The notes beneath the pieces were generated by a model. It saw only the letters and a program-made list of their open reading frames with translations, ran no database searches and was not told the origin of the DNA. A stretch of 64,000 bases of DNA from Chitinophaga pinensis DSM 2588 (GTDB lineage: Bacteria > Bacteroidota > Bacteroidia > Chitinophagales > Chitinophagaceae), in NCBI RefSeq assembly GCF_000024005.1, contig NC_013132.1:372001-436000 (forward strand), in the 5' to 3' direction. A program made the position numbers and the translations under genes. Every line of letters starts with the position of its first letter. Positions within the stretch are counted from its first letter, which is position 1. Shown piece by piece: positions 36,305 to 45,960 of this stretch.

Positions 36305-37237
36305 TTAATACGTGATATTCGGGAAGGTCTGCCTTGCCTGCTGGAACTGTGTTTCCCAGCTGGCGGGCCATCCGAAGGCGATAGTCGCCTGTGCTTTCAG
36401 ATTGACGCCTGCAGCGCCGCTCCAGAAATGCACAAACTCTCCCCAGTTCATATTACGGGCATAGTTGCTGCCATTTTTAGGAAAGTACTGTGCTAACAAA
36501 GCGAAGAATTTATTCAGTGTGGCGGTACCGCCATGCTGACTGTAAATAGGAAAGAACCAGTTCCTGAACCAGCGGGTATTCGCTACCGGGAAGTTATCGA
36601 CCTTATTCCACATGTCATTATACCAGGCATTCGCGATAGTCGTCCAACCCAGTGATTTGTAAACATCATACTGATAAATTTCCATCCACTTACTGTCACC
36701 CCACAGCGGGAATGCAGGCGAATTGTGAAATCCTTTGGAGGCGCCTTCCACGATATGCCCTACTTCATGAGCGGTAATATGGAGCGGTTGCCCGGTGCTG
36801 TCAGCCCATGAGCCGTTTAGTCCTACGTCAATGACATTGCGGAAATCATGGCTGGCGTCAAAATAAGTTGAAGGATGTCCGCCACTATACTTATTTTCAT
36901 GCAGGATTACGAACAGGCGTTTATCCGGACCGAATTCACCGTATGTTCTTTTGGTATAGCGCCAGATGCTATCCAGACGGCGATAAGGCCACGTAACATT
37001 TGTAGGCATATCATTGTCATAATACACCGCAATGTGATCATTGTAATAAACACGCTTTAGGAGCTGTACGTGTTCAAACCAGTGTTCCTGCCAGGTCGCG
37101 GGCGGTATTTCTGCCGCTGCTTCTTCGGTCACCGGCTTTTTTGATTGAAGGGAGTCATTGTCTTTTTTACAACTTCCCAGTAAAAACGTGGATGCCATAA
37201 GGCCTAAAAGAACGATTAATTGAGGGCTCTTTTTCAT
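36305..37237 (-). CDS. Lipoprotein metallopeptidase of the basic-secretory-protein type
   Basis: 310-residue lipoprotein with signal ending LLGSC (Cys23). The body is one BSP-type catalytic domain (about 45-305) with zinc motif His157-Glu-Val-Gly-His161 followed by VEGASKG. It shares WQEHWF, KYSGGHPSTYFDASHDF-like, FPLWGDSKW, WFRNWFFPIY and GEFVHFWSGAA segments with the 861-residue protein at 21437-24022, but has no F5/8C, Fn3 or T9SS modules, so it stays membrane-anchored. The family is presumed proteolytic in plants and bacteria. A 13-bp imperfect hairpin (37283-37312) sits in its leader. Confidence 0.87.
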   Translation of the reverse strand: MKKSPQLIVLLGLMASTFLLGSCKKDNDSLQSKKPVTEEAAAEIPPATWQEHWFEHVQLLKRVYYNDHIAVYYDNDMPTNVTWPYRRLDSIWRYTKRTYGEFGPDKRLFVILHENKYSGGHPSTYFDASHDFRNVIDVGLNGSWADSTGQPLHITAHEVGHIVEGASKGFHNSPAFPLWGDSKWMEIYQYDVYKSLGWTTIANAWYNDMWNKVDNFPVANTRWFRNWFFPIYSQHGGTATLNKFFALLAQYFPKNGSNYARNMNWGEFVHFWSGAAGVNLKAQATIAFGWPASWETQFQQARQTFPNITY

Positions 37238-37547
37238 GGAATCTTCGATTAGGGTTTAAGATGTGATTAACTAACAAACAAGCTACAAGCCGTACAGGAG
37301 TACAGCCTGTAGTTGTTACTTTTTTCTCTAAAACAGCTGAGTACGTGATCGTGGTAATTAGCACAAAGGTCTGAGACGCTTTGCTGTGACAGTTAAACAG
37401 TATTGGTTGATAATAGTATGCTCAAAATGGATGAACGACAACCGAAATTAAAAAAGCAGCAGCAGAAAAGTTGTAAATGGAAAGCAAACAAAGTGTAAAC
37501 AATCTTAAACGAATTGTGAATGAAATTTAAATTTCCGATATTTAAAT
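37238..37547. other. 310-bp divergent intergenic region with a leader hairpin
   Basis: Between the minus-strand metallopeptidase and the plus-strand kinase. A hairpin CTACAAGCCGTAC-AGGA-GTACAGCCTGTAG (37283-37312, 11 of 13 pairs) lies 46-75 nt upstream of the metallopeptidase ATG. GACCTTTG (37364-37371, minus strand), a variant -7 element, lies 127 nt upstream of it. No gene seen. Confidence 0.55.
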
Positions 37548-39044
37548 ATGACTAGAAAATTATGGAGTTTGCGCAAACTGCCATCTGAAAGAATATATTT
37601 GTTCTTCAGGAATTTTTTCATGCGGCATCCTTTCAAAATCTATATCACCACATCTGTCATTTGCTTCCTGGTACTGGCACTCGTGCAGTTCATGCTGGTA
37701 TACAATACCTACGATCTGCTCAATCGTCGTTTCTATTACGAGAAGAAAAATAAGATCAACGAAGAATATTCGAAAGCTATTACGAATGATAAATTATTTC
37801 CCGGCGGACAAGGAATTGTAGATTCCATATTGATGCCGCAATTAAGAAATTTAGAACAGATTTATCAGACTGATACTACAAAGTTTCAGACGACTTCACA
37901 GGAATTATTAAACGAAGTATTTCACAGACTCGTCAGACAATCTACTACAGACAGCCTGATGCGCGTCATCCGTCAGCGGAACAATATCACAGACTCACTG
38001 CGTTACGCATTGACCATTCTTAAAATAGACATCATGACCGGTGACAGAAGATATATCAATATCTACAACAGCCGGCAAAAATATAAACTGATAGATGATT
38101 CCCTGCAATGGTCAGATGGGATCCGCATCTTTGGTGATCTTAAAGATCCCGATGAACGCAGCCAGGTGCTGGGACTCAATGTCAGCACCCCCGTACCTTA
38201 TACCTATGCCATGCAATTCAGTCTTCACGCAGAGCCTTATAACAGGCGTGAGATGGTATTCCGGCAGATGCGGCTGGTACTGACGATGTCTCTTTTATCG
38301 ATGTTTGCGATAATTGTATTATTTTTCATCACGATGCGCAACTGGATAAAGCAGAAACATCTTTCAGATGTTAAAACTGATTTTATCAACAACATTACGC
38401 ACGAATTTCATACACCATTATCAGCCATTATGGTGGCCAATAAAAATATCCAGAACGAAAAGATACTGGATAACAAAGTGGCCATCCGCTCTTTGTCAGA
38501 AATTATCGACCGGCAGTCGCACCGCCTGAAATTACTTTTCGGACAGGTACTCGATCTTGCGACGGTAGATAAATTATTTGTACAAAAAACGCCACATCAT
38601 CTTAACATGAGAGTGAGCGAGATACTGACAGACTTCAGCATCAAGTTCTCAGCATCCAATGTGCAGATAGATTTTAAACCGGCAGACACAGACATTGTAG
38701 TAGAACTGGACAGCTTCCACTTCACTACCCTGATGCTGAACATCCTGGATAATGCCGTGAAATACAACACACACCCGGTAAAAGAACTGGTGGTGATGAT
38801 TACTGAAGATAATGAGCATATCTATATCACGATAACAGATGATGGTATCGGCATGTCGAAGGAGACGCTTAAACACATCTTTGAGAAATTCTACAGATAT
38901 CAGAAAGATCTGACACAGAACACAAAGGGGTTGGGACTCGGGTTACACTATGTCAAACAATGCATAGATGCCCACAAATGGAAACTAAAGGTAGACAGCG
39001 AAGTAGGAAATGGAACTACATTTGTAATTGTAATTCCTCAATAA
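37548..39044 (+). CDS. Membrane sensor histidine kinase
   Basis: 498-residue kinase paired with the OmpR-type regulator downstream. TM1 about 32-52; extracytoplasmic sensor domain about 53-240 with no recognised fold; TM2 about 246-265; no clear HAMP; HisKA with His285 in NNITHEFHTPLS; HATPase_c with NILDNAVKY, DDGIGMS and GLGLGLHYVKQ. The close coupling of TM2 to HisKA and the long sensor domain are common in Bacteroidota kinases. Signal unknown. Start: ATG at 37548. Confidence 0.93.
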   Translation: MTRKLWSLRKLPSERIYLFFRNFFMRHPFKIYITTSVICFLVLALVQFMLVYNTYDLLNRRFYYEKKNKINEEYSKAITNDKLFPGGQGIVDSILMPQLRNLEQIYQTDTTKFQTTSQELLNEVFHRLVRQSTTDSLMRVIRQRNNITDSLRYALTILKIDIMTGDRRYINIYNSRQKYKLIDDSLQWSDGIRIFGDLKDPDERSQVLGLNVSTPVPYTYAMQFSLHAEPYNRREMVFRQMRLVLTMSLLSMFAIIVLFFITMRNWIKQKHLSDVKTDFINNITHEFHTPLSAIMVANKNIQNEKILDNKVAIRSLSEIIDRQSHRLKLLFGQVLDLATVDKLFVQKTPHHLNMRVSEILTDFSIKFSASNVQIDFKPADTDIVVELDSFHFTTLMLNILDNAVKYNTHPVKELVVMITEDNEHIYITITDDGIGMSKETLKHIFEKFYRYQKDLTQNTKGLGLGLHYVKQCIDAHKWKLKVDSEVGNGTTFVIVIPQ

Positions 39045-39102
39045 CAAGCGTGAACATTCTAACGTAGACAATGTCGCCTGCTTCAAATTAAAAATTGCAG
39101 CT

Positions 39103-39807
39103 ATGAGACACCGAATTTTATTGGTCGAAGATGAAGCTGATCTGGGTAATGTAGTCAAGCAATACCTGGAGTTAATGGACTTCGAAGTAAACTGGCAGCC
39201 AAACGGCAGCGATGCACTGGAAGAATTCAAGAGAGCACCTGAACTATACCACATTCTCCTGATTGACGTCAACCTTCCCGGCATGGATGGCTTTGAGCTG
39301 GCCGAACACATTGTGAAAATCAACAACCAGGTACCATTCCTGTTCCTCACCGCACGCGGTGAAAAAACCGATCGTCTCAACGGTTTGAAAATAGGAGCGG
39401 ATGATTATGTTGTAAAGCCTTTTGATATCGACGAACTCGTACTGCGTATCCGTAATATCATCAAACGCAAACAGCCTTCTGCAGCGCCTGAAGTGGTGAA
39501 AGCTAAAAACGTCATTATCATCGGCAATACACAATTGTACGTCGATTCACTGAAACTTGTTACAGAGCAGGGTGATGAAATTGTGCTCACACCAAGAGAA
39601 TGCGACCTGCTGGTATTATTCTTCCACAACGTCAACCGTGTCATCAAACGGGAAGAGATCCTGACGAAGGTCTGGGGATCGAATGATTACTTCGTAGGGC
39701 GTAGTCTGGATGTGTTTATCTCCAGGTTCAGAAAGTATTTCCAGCAGAATCCGGGTATCAGTATCAAAAACGTATACGGGATCGGCTTTGTATTCAACGT
39801 AAAATAA
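39103..39807 (+). CDS. OmpR/PhoB-family response regulator
   Basis: 234-residue transcription factor, cognate partner of the kinase that ends 58 nt upstream. Receiver 1-120: acidic VEDE, Asp55 in LLIDVNLPG, Thr in LFLTAR, Lys105 in VVKPF. Trans_reg_C winged helix about 140-232, with VLTPRECDLLVLFFHNVNRVI-type residues and a recognition region in GRSLDVFISRFRKYF. All catalytic receiver residues are present. It converges on the JmjC gene; no clear terminator was found between them. Confidence 0.95.
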   Translation: MRHRILLVEDEADLGNVVKQYLELMDFEVNWQPNGSDALEEFKRAPELYHILLIDVNLPGMDGFELAEHIVKINNQVPFLFLTARGEKTDRLNGLKIGADDYVVKPFDIDELVLRIRNIIKRKQPSAAPEVVKAKNVIIIGNTQLYVDSLKLVTEQGDEIVLTPRECDLLVLFFHNVNRVIKREEILTKVWGSNDYFVGRSLDVFISRFRKYFQQNPGISIKNVYGIGFVFNVK

Positions 39808-39954
39808 TTCATCATTCAGCTGATATTATAACTTCATTATTTACCGGCAATGGAACCCTACTGGCAATACATGCCCTTACCGATTTTCCACCACTTAATC
39901 GGTCAGACAGTGTTCGCTGTCAGCAGAGTTCCACCGGCAATATCGGGATAGTGC

Positions 39955-40824
39955 TTACCTGGAATTTCCTCTTTCCACTGCACGTGCCGCTCTCCTGTAA
40001 GCAGTCTTCATTTTATAATCAAACCATTTCTTACCAAGTATCCTGCGCATCGCGTCGTCAAAACGACGGGTAATAAAGATATTTCTGACCCCCACTGCCC
40101 GTTTCAACATTGAGACCGGCAATGCCCTGTATGCCACAGAATATCCGGCTGTTTCATACTGTATGTAGTGCCAGTACCCGGAAGGGATATACAGCGTTTC
40201 TCCAAAATGCAGAGTACATTCCCATCCACTTAGCTGCCGTAAGGCAGGAAAGGCTTCATAATCCGGATTCCGCAGATCGGCAATACCGTGAAAATTCCAT
40301 GGTAAACGATATAAGAGATCAGATTGCTCATTAGGAAATAACCACACCTTTTTCACGCCCTGAAACTGTGACAGGAATACGTGCGACATATCAATATCAT
40401 AGTGATACCGTACTGAAGAACCTTCTCCCCCGAAGAATAAAAAAGGTAACCAGGTCAGCAGGTTATCTGCCATCTTCCGGACCTTCAGTTCCTTTTTGAT
40501 ATCCGGTCGCTCACGCAACAGGTTGAAAAGGAATAATCTTCTTACAGTCGGTCGTGATTCTATCAGGTCAAGGTAATCGCCGAATTTCATCTTTTCGCCT
40601 GGCTGACTTGTCGCCTTGTCCAGGTGCGCATTTTCTTCACTATGTATGCCTACCATTACTTCTCCCGCTTCCTGCCGGAAGTAATCATAGTTCCATTTCT
40701 GCAGGGCTACACTGTCCGGTTCAATAAAATCTCTGATCAATACCGGAATGCCGGGTGTAAGATATGCTGTCGTGAACTGTTCCCGGGTGTACCCACTGAT
40801 GGCTGTTACAGGTTTCAGATGCAT
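39955..40824 (-). CDS. JmjC/cupin-8 type Fe(II)/2-oxoglutarate oxygenase
   Basis: 289-residue cupin-like protein. The metal site is visible as His141-x-Asp143 (RYHYDID) and distal His219 (SGYWHYIQYE); LYIPSGYWHY is the usual cupin-8 signature. Family members hydroxylate protein side chains or small molecules. I chose ATG at 40824: the longer reading uses TTG at 40848, overlaps the upstream gene and adds a poly-Lys stretch made from an A run. Last gene of the TlpA-to-JmjC run, starting 13 nt after the DUF4397 stop. Its target could be the DUF4397 lipoprotein or a receptor substrate; this is a guess from position. Confidence 0.85.
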   Translation of the reverse strand: MHLKPVTAISGYTREQFTTAYLTPGIPVLIRDFIEPDSVALQKWNYDYFRQEAGEVMVGIHSEENAHLDKATSQPGEKMKFGDYLDLIESRPTVRRLFLFNLLRERPDIKKELKVRKMADNLLTWLPFLFFGGEGSSVRYHYDIDMSHVFLSQFQGVKKVWLFPNEQSDLLYRLPWNFHGIADLRNPDYEAFPALRQLSGWECTLHFGETLYIPSGYWHYIQYETAGYSVAYRALPVSMLKRAVGVRNIFITRRFDDAMRRILGKKWFDYKMKTAYRRAARAVERGNSR

Positions 40825-40837
40825 GATTTTTTTTTTG

Positions 40838-41650
40838 TTAGTTCGCAAAATGAGTGACGATAGCGCCTCCTGTCGCTGCTTTGCCTGGTACGCTATTCAG
40901 AAAGACCGTATAGCTTTTACCCGCTTCCAATAGCAGATTGGAAAAGGCTTCCTTATCAATCGCCAGTGGCTGACGATCCGCCACGGTACTGACCACCACT
41001 GCGGAAGCACCCGCCGGTACTTCTACAAAAGGGCCTAATGACCAGGCATTCAGATTGTCTCCTGATAATACGGATCCTCCCGCACGGCCGTAATCCACCG
41101 TGTCAAACAGCAGGCTTTCATGTCCTTGCTGCTGTAATGACACCTGTACGGTGGGAATGGACGGCGCCAGGTGCACAAAGCGTAACTTGGCCTTACCGGC
41201 AGCAGGCGGCTGCGGGTTATCATAGAATAGTATGAGGGTATCTTTTGTAATATCTGTTTTCGCCCTGGCAGCAAACACCGTATGATAGTAGCCGGCTATT
41301 GGACCATTAGGTCCTCCATTCGCAGAGAAAGTAGCCTGGTTACCAAACTGACGGGATAACTTATAACTGGTGCCTGTACCTTCTGTGAAATTGATCTGTA
41401 CGTTACCGAATAAAGCAGGTAAATAAGGCGATGCCTGATTGATACCTACCGCAGTTGTCGTCACCTGGGTAGTAAATATCCAGAACTGCAAAGGCACATC
41501 TGCCGGACGTGCATTGACAAAACTGATCTGTGCACTGAGTGGCGGTCTTTCTCCCGCATTCACATCAAGATAGTCTGCCTTGTTGCAGGCTGTCAGCAAG
41601 ACAAACAGCAACAACGCAATCGTATGGTGGAGATAAGGTTTCTTTTTCAT
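40838..41650 (-). CDS. DUF4397 lipoprotein
   Basis: 270-residue lipoprotein, signal ending LLTAC (Cys22). Two Ig-like DUF4397 repeats are suggested by AQISFVNARPADVPLQFWI (about 40-60) and AKLRFVHLAPSIPTVQVSL (about 150-170), the FVNA/FVHLAP strands typical of the domain; it ends with a KSYTVFLNSVPG strand. Likely displayed at the outer membrane. Starts 31 nt after the TonB receptor stop, so it may be the receptor's surface partner in the place where a SusD would be in other loci. Confidence 0.82.
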   Translation of the reverse strand: MKKKPYLHHTIALLLFVLLTACNKADYLDVNAGERPPLSAQISFVNARPADVPLQFWIFTTQVTTTAVGINQASPYLPALFGNVQINFTEGTGTSYKLSRQFGNQATFSANGGPNGPIAGYYHTVFAARAKTDITKDTLILFYDNPQPPAAGKAKLRFVHLAPSIPTVQVSLQQQGHESLLFDTVDYGRAGGSVLSGDNLNAWSLGPFVEVPAGASAVVVSTVADRQPLAIDKEAFSNLLLEAGKSYTVFLNSVPGKAATGGAIVTHFAN

Positions 41651-41681
41651 GTCGTATCTTTTAATACACCATCAGGTGCGT

Positions 41682-44234
41682 TTAAAATTTAGCCAGGAGT
41701 CTGGCGAAAGGCTGCACGCCGGCACTGCCATTCTGGATACCGACTACAGTAGGATTACGCAACCCTGAAACTGCCGGCGCGGTGTAATCACCCAATACAT
41801 CAAATGCATTGTTGACACCAATGGTGGCCAGCAACTGCGGCGTAATATGATAGCCGACTGAAAGATCGGTTACCCATATCGCAGGCAGTTTCTGGAAGAA
41901 ATAATCCGGGCGGGGAAAGGTAGCATTCAACGCTGTAGCCGTAGTAACAGTGCCGAAATAAACAGTACGCAATAACAGGTTCCATTTGCGTGAATTATAA
42001 ATACCCTGCAGGGTAACCTTCTGCTGCGGAATATTAGTCGTTACCCTGGCTCTTTCTGCTTCGCTGAAGATGACATAACGATACGTCTCCAGGCCCTTTG
42101 GCGTATTCACGCCGCTTACTTCATTCTTAGAGAAATTCGCACCTGCGAGGAATGATAAGGAACCTTTATTCAACAGTATTTTATAACTACCCGTGAACTC
42201 AATCCCTTTCGTACGGGTACTGAAAGCATTGTAGAAGAATTTAGCCTGTGTAGTGCCTGTCTGTAATAAGAGGCTTCTTACATCCTCCGGCAGATTTGTA
42301 TCCAGTGCAGAGAAATTGCCTGTATTGCCTACGCGGTTGTCTATCTCCACATGATAAGCGTCTATGCTGAGTTCCGCTCTTGGTGCAGGTTCTGATGTGA
42401 TACCGGCACTGAATCCTCTTGAACGCTCCGGCGTCAGCGATGGAATACCCAATGCCCGCGCTGCGGCGCTTTTGTTAGAAGCGGTGACCAGGTCAACAGC
42501 ACGGCCCTGCTGGAAAGTCGTAGACGTTTCTGTGTAATAGAATTGCGCCAGATCGGGAGCGCGGAAGCCCATGTTATAGGCTCCCCGGAAAGCTAGCCAT
42601 TTAGCAAGGCTATAACGACTGGCTACTTTCCAGGTAGTTACGTTACCGAAGTCAGAGAAATGCTCTGCTCTTACGGCGGCAGACAATAACCACCGACGGG
42701 TGATGTTTGCCTCAATATCTACATAACCGGCCGTTACAGCACGGTTGACATTTACTTCATTCGCAGGACGAAAACCTGCATGGATCTGAGAACCAGGGGA
42801 GAGGCCGTTCAATGCGATCAGACCTGCGGCAGACTGGTAAGGCACGCCTGCCGCCGTTGTATCTATATTATAGATGGTACGCAGATCGGCCTTTGCATAG
42901 GAGGCTTCTTCTCCTGCGATGATCTGATAGGTTTCTACCCGGTACTGTCCGCCAAAGGCCACATTGATACCTTGCAACGCATGTTCAAAATACCGGGAGA
43001 TGTCAAGGCCAGCGGTATTCTGGGATGCGTTATACCGGCCGGCATCAAAAGTGGTGGGACTCTTCAGTCCATAGCTTGCATTCAATGAGTTGTCAATGAC
43101 ATTTCCGAAATCATTCTTTCCGTATACGTTTGAAAGATCGGTTGTCCACTGTCCTATCTTTCCTTTTACGCCAATAGCAATTGATTTATCTGTGATGGTA
43201 TTGTCCATTTCGGGCAAAAAGCCATCAGGGTAGAGGAAGGCGTTATTTCTTTCTGTCCATCCCGGCAAGCGGTATACCGCTGTAAATTCTGAATTACGAT
43301 GACTGATACCACCGAATGTGTATAGCTCTACACCTTCTTTCAGGGGAATAGCTGCGTTGAATGACAGCAGGGCATCTTTCGCCCTGTTAGCACCACCGCC
43401 ACGCTGATCAAAGTAATGCCGGTCGATACCACGGCTGACTAATATGGCATCATCTGTTTCCTTTGTATAGATCGCATCATAGCCACGGGTATTAGCGCCG
43501 CCGCCATAGATAGGACCATTGTACAGACCTGCATCTGTTTTACCGGCAGGCAGTGCAACTGCCTGTGTGGCAAATTCTGCAGTCAGGCGCAGGTATCCGC
43601 CATTATCGCCCAGTTTAAAACCATATCCGGTGCTGGTACGCGTCGTTAATCCATCTCCCCGCCGGCGTACACTGGCGGTAGAACTGATTGTAATATCATC
43701 GGTTGATTTTTTAAGCACGACATTGATCACACCCGCAATGGCATCTGAACCGTATTGCGCGGCAGCGCCATCCCGGAGTATTTCTATGCGCTCAATGGCG
43801 CCGGCAGGAATCGCATTCAGATCGTAGCCGGTAGCACCGTTACCCAGTCCACCCCAGTTCACATTAGAGCTTTTATGTCTTCTTTTACCATTCACAAGCA
43901 CCAGCAGCTGATCCACACCCAATCCTTTTAATTGTGCGAGATTGAGTGCAGACCCGGCATCGCCGGCGTTGCTGCCATTCACAGAGTGAAAGGAAGGGGA
44001 GATATATTGCAGCAACTGCGTCAGGCTGATTTGTGGGGCGTTTTCCTGTAAAGATCTGAGGTCAATAATATCTACCGGTACAGGCGCATTTAAACGTGTG
44101 CGCGTCACGCTGCGGGAACCTACTATCTGTACTTCACCCAGCCGTCGCAGGGTAAGGGAATCCCTTTCCTGCGACTGTGCCGGCGCGTAGTAGCCTGTCA
44201 ACAGCAGTAGAATAATGATAGTAAAGATTCTCAT
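41682..44234 (-). CDS. TonB-dependent receptor (not SusC type)
   Basis: 850-residue outer-membrane receptor. Signal 1-20; no CarboxypepD_reg or STN domain. TonB-box-like EVQIVGSRS near 34-42; plug about 45-180 with VDQLLVLVNGKRRH, IERIEILRDGAAAQYGSDAIAGVINVVLK; barrel to the end with FSDFGNVTTWKVASRYS and AFRGAYNMGFRAPDLAQFYYTET. It resembles receptors of the BtuB/CirA kind rather than SusC. The ligand is unknown. It sits between the cytochrome c peroxidase (42 nt upstream) and the DUF4397 gene, so uptake of a redox-active or metal compound is a reasonable guess. Confidence 0.92.
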   Translation of the reverse strand: MRIFTIIILLLLTGYYAPAQSQERDSLTLRRLGEVQIVGSRSVTRTRLNAPVPVDIIDLRSLQENAPQISLTQLLQYISPSFHSVNGSNAGDAGSALNLAQLKGLGVDQLLVLVNGKRRHKSSNVNWGGLGNGATGYDLNAIPAGAIERIEILRDGAAAQYGSDAIAGVINVVLKKSTDDITISSTASVRRRGDGLTTRTSTGYGFKLGDNGGYLRLTAEFATQAVALPAGKTDAGLYNGPIYGGGANTRGYDAIYTKETDDAILVSRGIDRHYFDQRGGGANRAKDALLSFNAAIPLKEGVELYTFGGISHRNSEFTAVYRLPGWTERNNAFLYPDGFLPEMDNTITDKSIAIGVKGKIGQWTTDLSNVYGKNDFGNVIDNSLNASYGLKSPTTFDAGRYNASQNTAGLDISRYFEHALQGINVAFGGQYRVETYQIIAGEEASYAKADLRTIYNIDTTAAGVPYQSAAGLIALNGLSPGSQIHAGFRPANEVNVNRAVTAGYVDIEANITRRWLLSAAVRAEHFSDFGNVTTWKVASRYSLAKWLAFRGAYNMGFRAPDLAQFYYTETSTTFQQGRAVDLVTASNKSAAARALGIPSLTPERSRGFSAGITSEPAPRAELSIDAYHVEIDNRVGNTGNFSALDTNLPEDVRSLLLQTGTTQAKFFYNAFSTRTKGIEFTGSYKILLNKGSLSFLAGANFSKNEVSGVNTPKGLETYRYVIFSEAERARVTTNIPQQKVTLQGIYNSRKWNLLLRTVYFGTVTTATALNATFPRPDYFFQKLPAIWVTDLSVGYHITPQLLATIGVNNAFDVLGDYTAPAVSGLRNPTVVGIQNGSAGVQPFARLLAKF

Positions 44235-44276
44235 GTTATAGTGTTGAAGAGACTGTCCGCCTGTGGCGGGATTTGA

Positions 44277-45212
44277 TTATTGGTTGATAAAACGGTCGTC
44301 TGTAAGTGTCTTAAGAAAAGCTTCCAGTTCGTCTATTTCTGTGTCTGTTAAGTTCAATGGCGTATTTAATGATAAATCCCTTTTTATACCGTCATGTATT
44401 AATGCATCCGGTGTGTTGTAGTATACAATGACTTCACGCAATGTCCGGAACATTCCGTTGTGCATGTAAGGCGCTGTAACAGCCACATTACGTAAGCTTG
44501 GCACCTTGAAGAATCCCAGTTGGGCACTATCGTGAGTGATATCAAAACGCCCCGCATCTTTCAGTGTAGTACCGTTGTATAGTCCTATATTTTTGAAGCG
44601 GTCAGCAGTGAAGTCTTCACCCGAATGACAATTGTTACAGTTGGCCTTTCCGATGAATAACAAACGTCCCCGAGCAGCCGTAGCTGAGATGGCATTGTCA
44701 TCGCCGTTGATGTATCTGTCATAAGGACTGTTCGCTGTTTCCAGCGTACGTTCAAAAGCTGCCAGTGCCTGCAGGAGATTTTTTTCAGTAGGTGCACTGT
44801 TAAAGATCTTTCTGAATGCCTGTACATATGTACTGTCCGCGTTCAACCGCTTTACCGCTTCATCAATGGGCAGTCCCATTTCATCAGGAGAGATGATTGG
44901 TTGCTTTGCCTGCTCCTCCAATGTGGCGGCCCGTCCATCCCAGAAAAAGCTGGGCCGGCCACTTTGGTTCGTGAGCGCAGGGGTATTTCGCTTGGTGAGC
45001 TTGTCATGAATGCCTTTGCTGAAGGTTGACGTATCGGCAAAGGCAAACTGTGGCCTATGGCAGGAAGCACAGCTGACAGTCCTGTCCATCGATAATACCG
45101 GATCAAAAAACAATTTTTCTCCGAGGGTCACCCGCGTCAGCGGTTCTTCTGAATGAAAAGCCAGCAGGGTAGATGCGGTCACTAACAAACCTGTGATGAG
45201 CCACTTTTTCAT
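44277..45212 (-). CDS. Di-haem cytochrome c peroxidase (MauG/CcpA family)
   Basis: 311-residue periplasmic protein with two c-type haem sites: Cys48-Ala-Ser-Cys51-His52 and Cys192-Asn-Asn-Cys195-His196. Other family marks are GEKLFFDPVLS, TKRNTPALTN, FFWDGRAATLEEQA and KVPSLRNVAVTAPYMHNG. Family members reduce H2O2 or, like MauG, carry out long-range oxidation of a partner protein. Signal peptide 1-19. Its ATG overlaps the YceI stop by one base (TAATG), indicating translational coupling. Confidence 0.93.
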   Translation of the reverse strand: MKKWLITGLLVTASTLLAFHSEEPLTRVTLGEKLFFDPVLSMDRTVSCASCHRPQFAFADTSTFSKGIHDKLTKRNTPALTNQSGRPSFFWDGRAATLEEQAKQPIISPDEMGLPIDEAVKRLNADSTYVQAFRKIFNSAPTEKNLLQALAAFERTLETANSPYDRYINGDDNAISATAARGRLLFIGKANCNNCHSGEDFTADRFKNIGLYNGTTLKDAGRFDITHDSAQLGFFKVPSLRNVAVTAPYMHNGMFRTLREVIVYYNTPDALIHDGIKRDLSLNTPLNLTDTEIDELEAFLKTLTDDRFINQ

Positions 45213-45871
45213 TACTGAGCATTAGCGAGCAGTGTTATATCCAGATCGAAGTCATCGTAGATAGCCTTATCGCCCAGGTTTTCAAAGTAGTTTTTAGAAC
45301 GGAATTTGATATCGTACTTCGTTCTGTCCACTTTTATCTTTGCATTGGCGGTCAGCTTACCTTTATCGATCACCACGGTGGCAGGGAAGCTGATGTCGTT
45401 GGTAATACCTTTAATAGTCAGTTTGCCGGTGACGTCGTACAGGTTGTTGCCATGCGGCTTAATACCTGTGATAGCAAAATCAGCCGCCGGGAATTTCTCC
45501 ACAGCAAAGAAATCGTCGCTCTTCAGATGGCCGGTCAGCTTTGCGTTACCATCCGCATCTTTAATATCAGTTACGGCAATGCTGCGGGTATCGAGTTTAA
45601 AACTGCCGCTTTGCAGCGCATTGTTTTCAACATTCAGCGTACCATTGCTGATATTGATAGTACCGGTATGCTCTCCGGTTACCTTACGGGCTGTCCATAA
45701 GAGTTTACTGCTTTTATTATCTACCTGGAAAGCCGTGACTTTACTGGTAGCAGCAACAGTTGTTACAGTTGCAGGTATAGGAGCTGTAGTTTGAACCTGC
45801 ACGGTGAAAGCGGTGATCACAGCGATCACGCCTATCGAAGCGAAAGATGCAGCGTGTTGAAAAAGTTTCAT
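45212..45871 (-). CDS. YceI-family periplasmic protein
   Basis: 219-residue exported protein with N-terminal signal (about 1-27) and a YceI lipocalin-like domain (about 45-217): FQVDNKSSKLLWTARKVTGEHTG start, LTGHLKSDDFFAVEKFPAADFAITG centre, and VDRTKYDIKFRSKNYFENLGDKAIYDDFDLDI end. YceI proteins bind isoprenoid-like lipids in the periplasm. The exact ligand here is unknown. Linked to the peroxidase gene by a TAATG overlap; 89 nt after the TlpA-like gene. Confidence 0.93.
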   Translation of the reverse strand: MKLFQHAASFASIGVIAVITAFTVQVQTTAPIPATVTTVAATSKVTAFQVDNKSSKLLWTARKVTGEHTGTINISNGTLNVENNALQSGSFKLDTRSIAVTDIKDADGNAKLTGHLKSDDFFAVEKFPAADFAITGIKPHGNNLYDVTGKLTIKGITNDISFPATVVIDKGKLTANAKIKVDRTKYDIKFRSKNYFENLGDKAIYDDFDLDITLLANAQ

Positions 45872-45960
45872 GGGAATTTTGTTTTAGCAACCTGCAGGGC
45901 CGATCCACGCGACCCCGCAGGATTTTACAACAGAGAACAACATGTATAGACGAGAAGACA

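Noticed and set aside
40825..40848. TTG start for the JmjC oxygenase
   Set aside because: It overlaps the upstream gene and encodes a Lys run from a poly-A tract; the ATG at 40824 follows a normal 13-nt gap.
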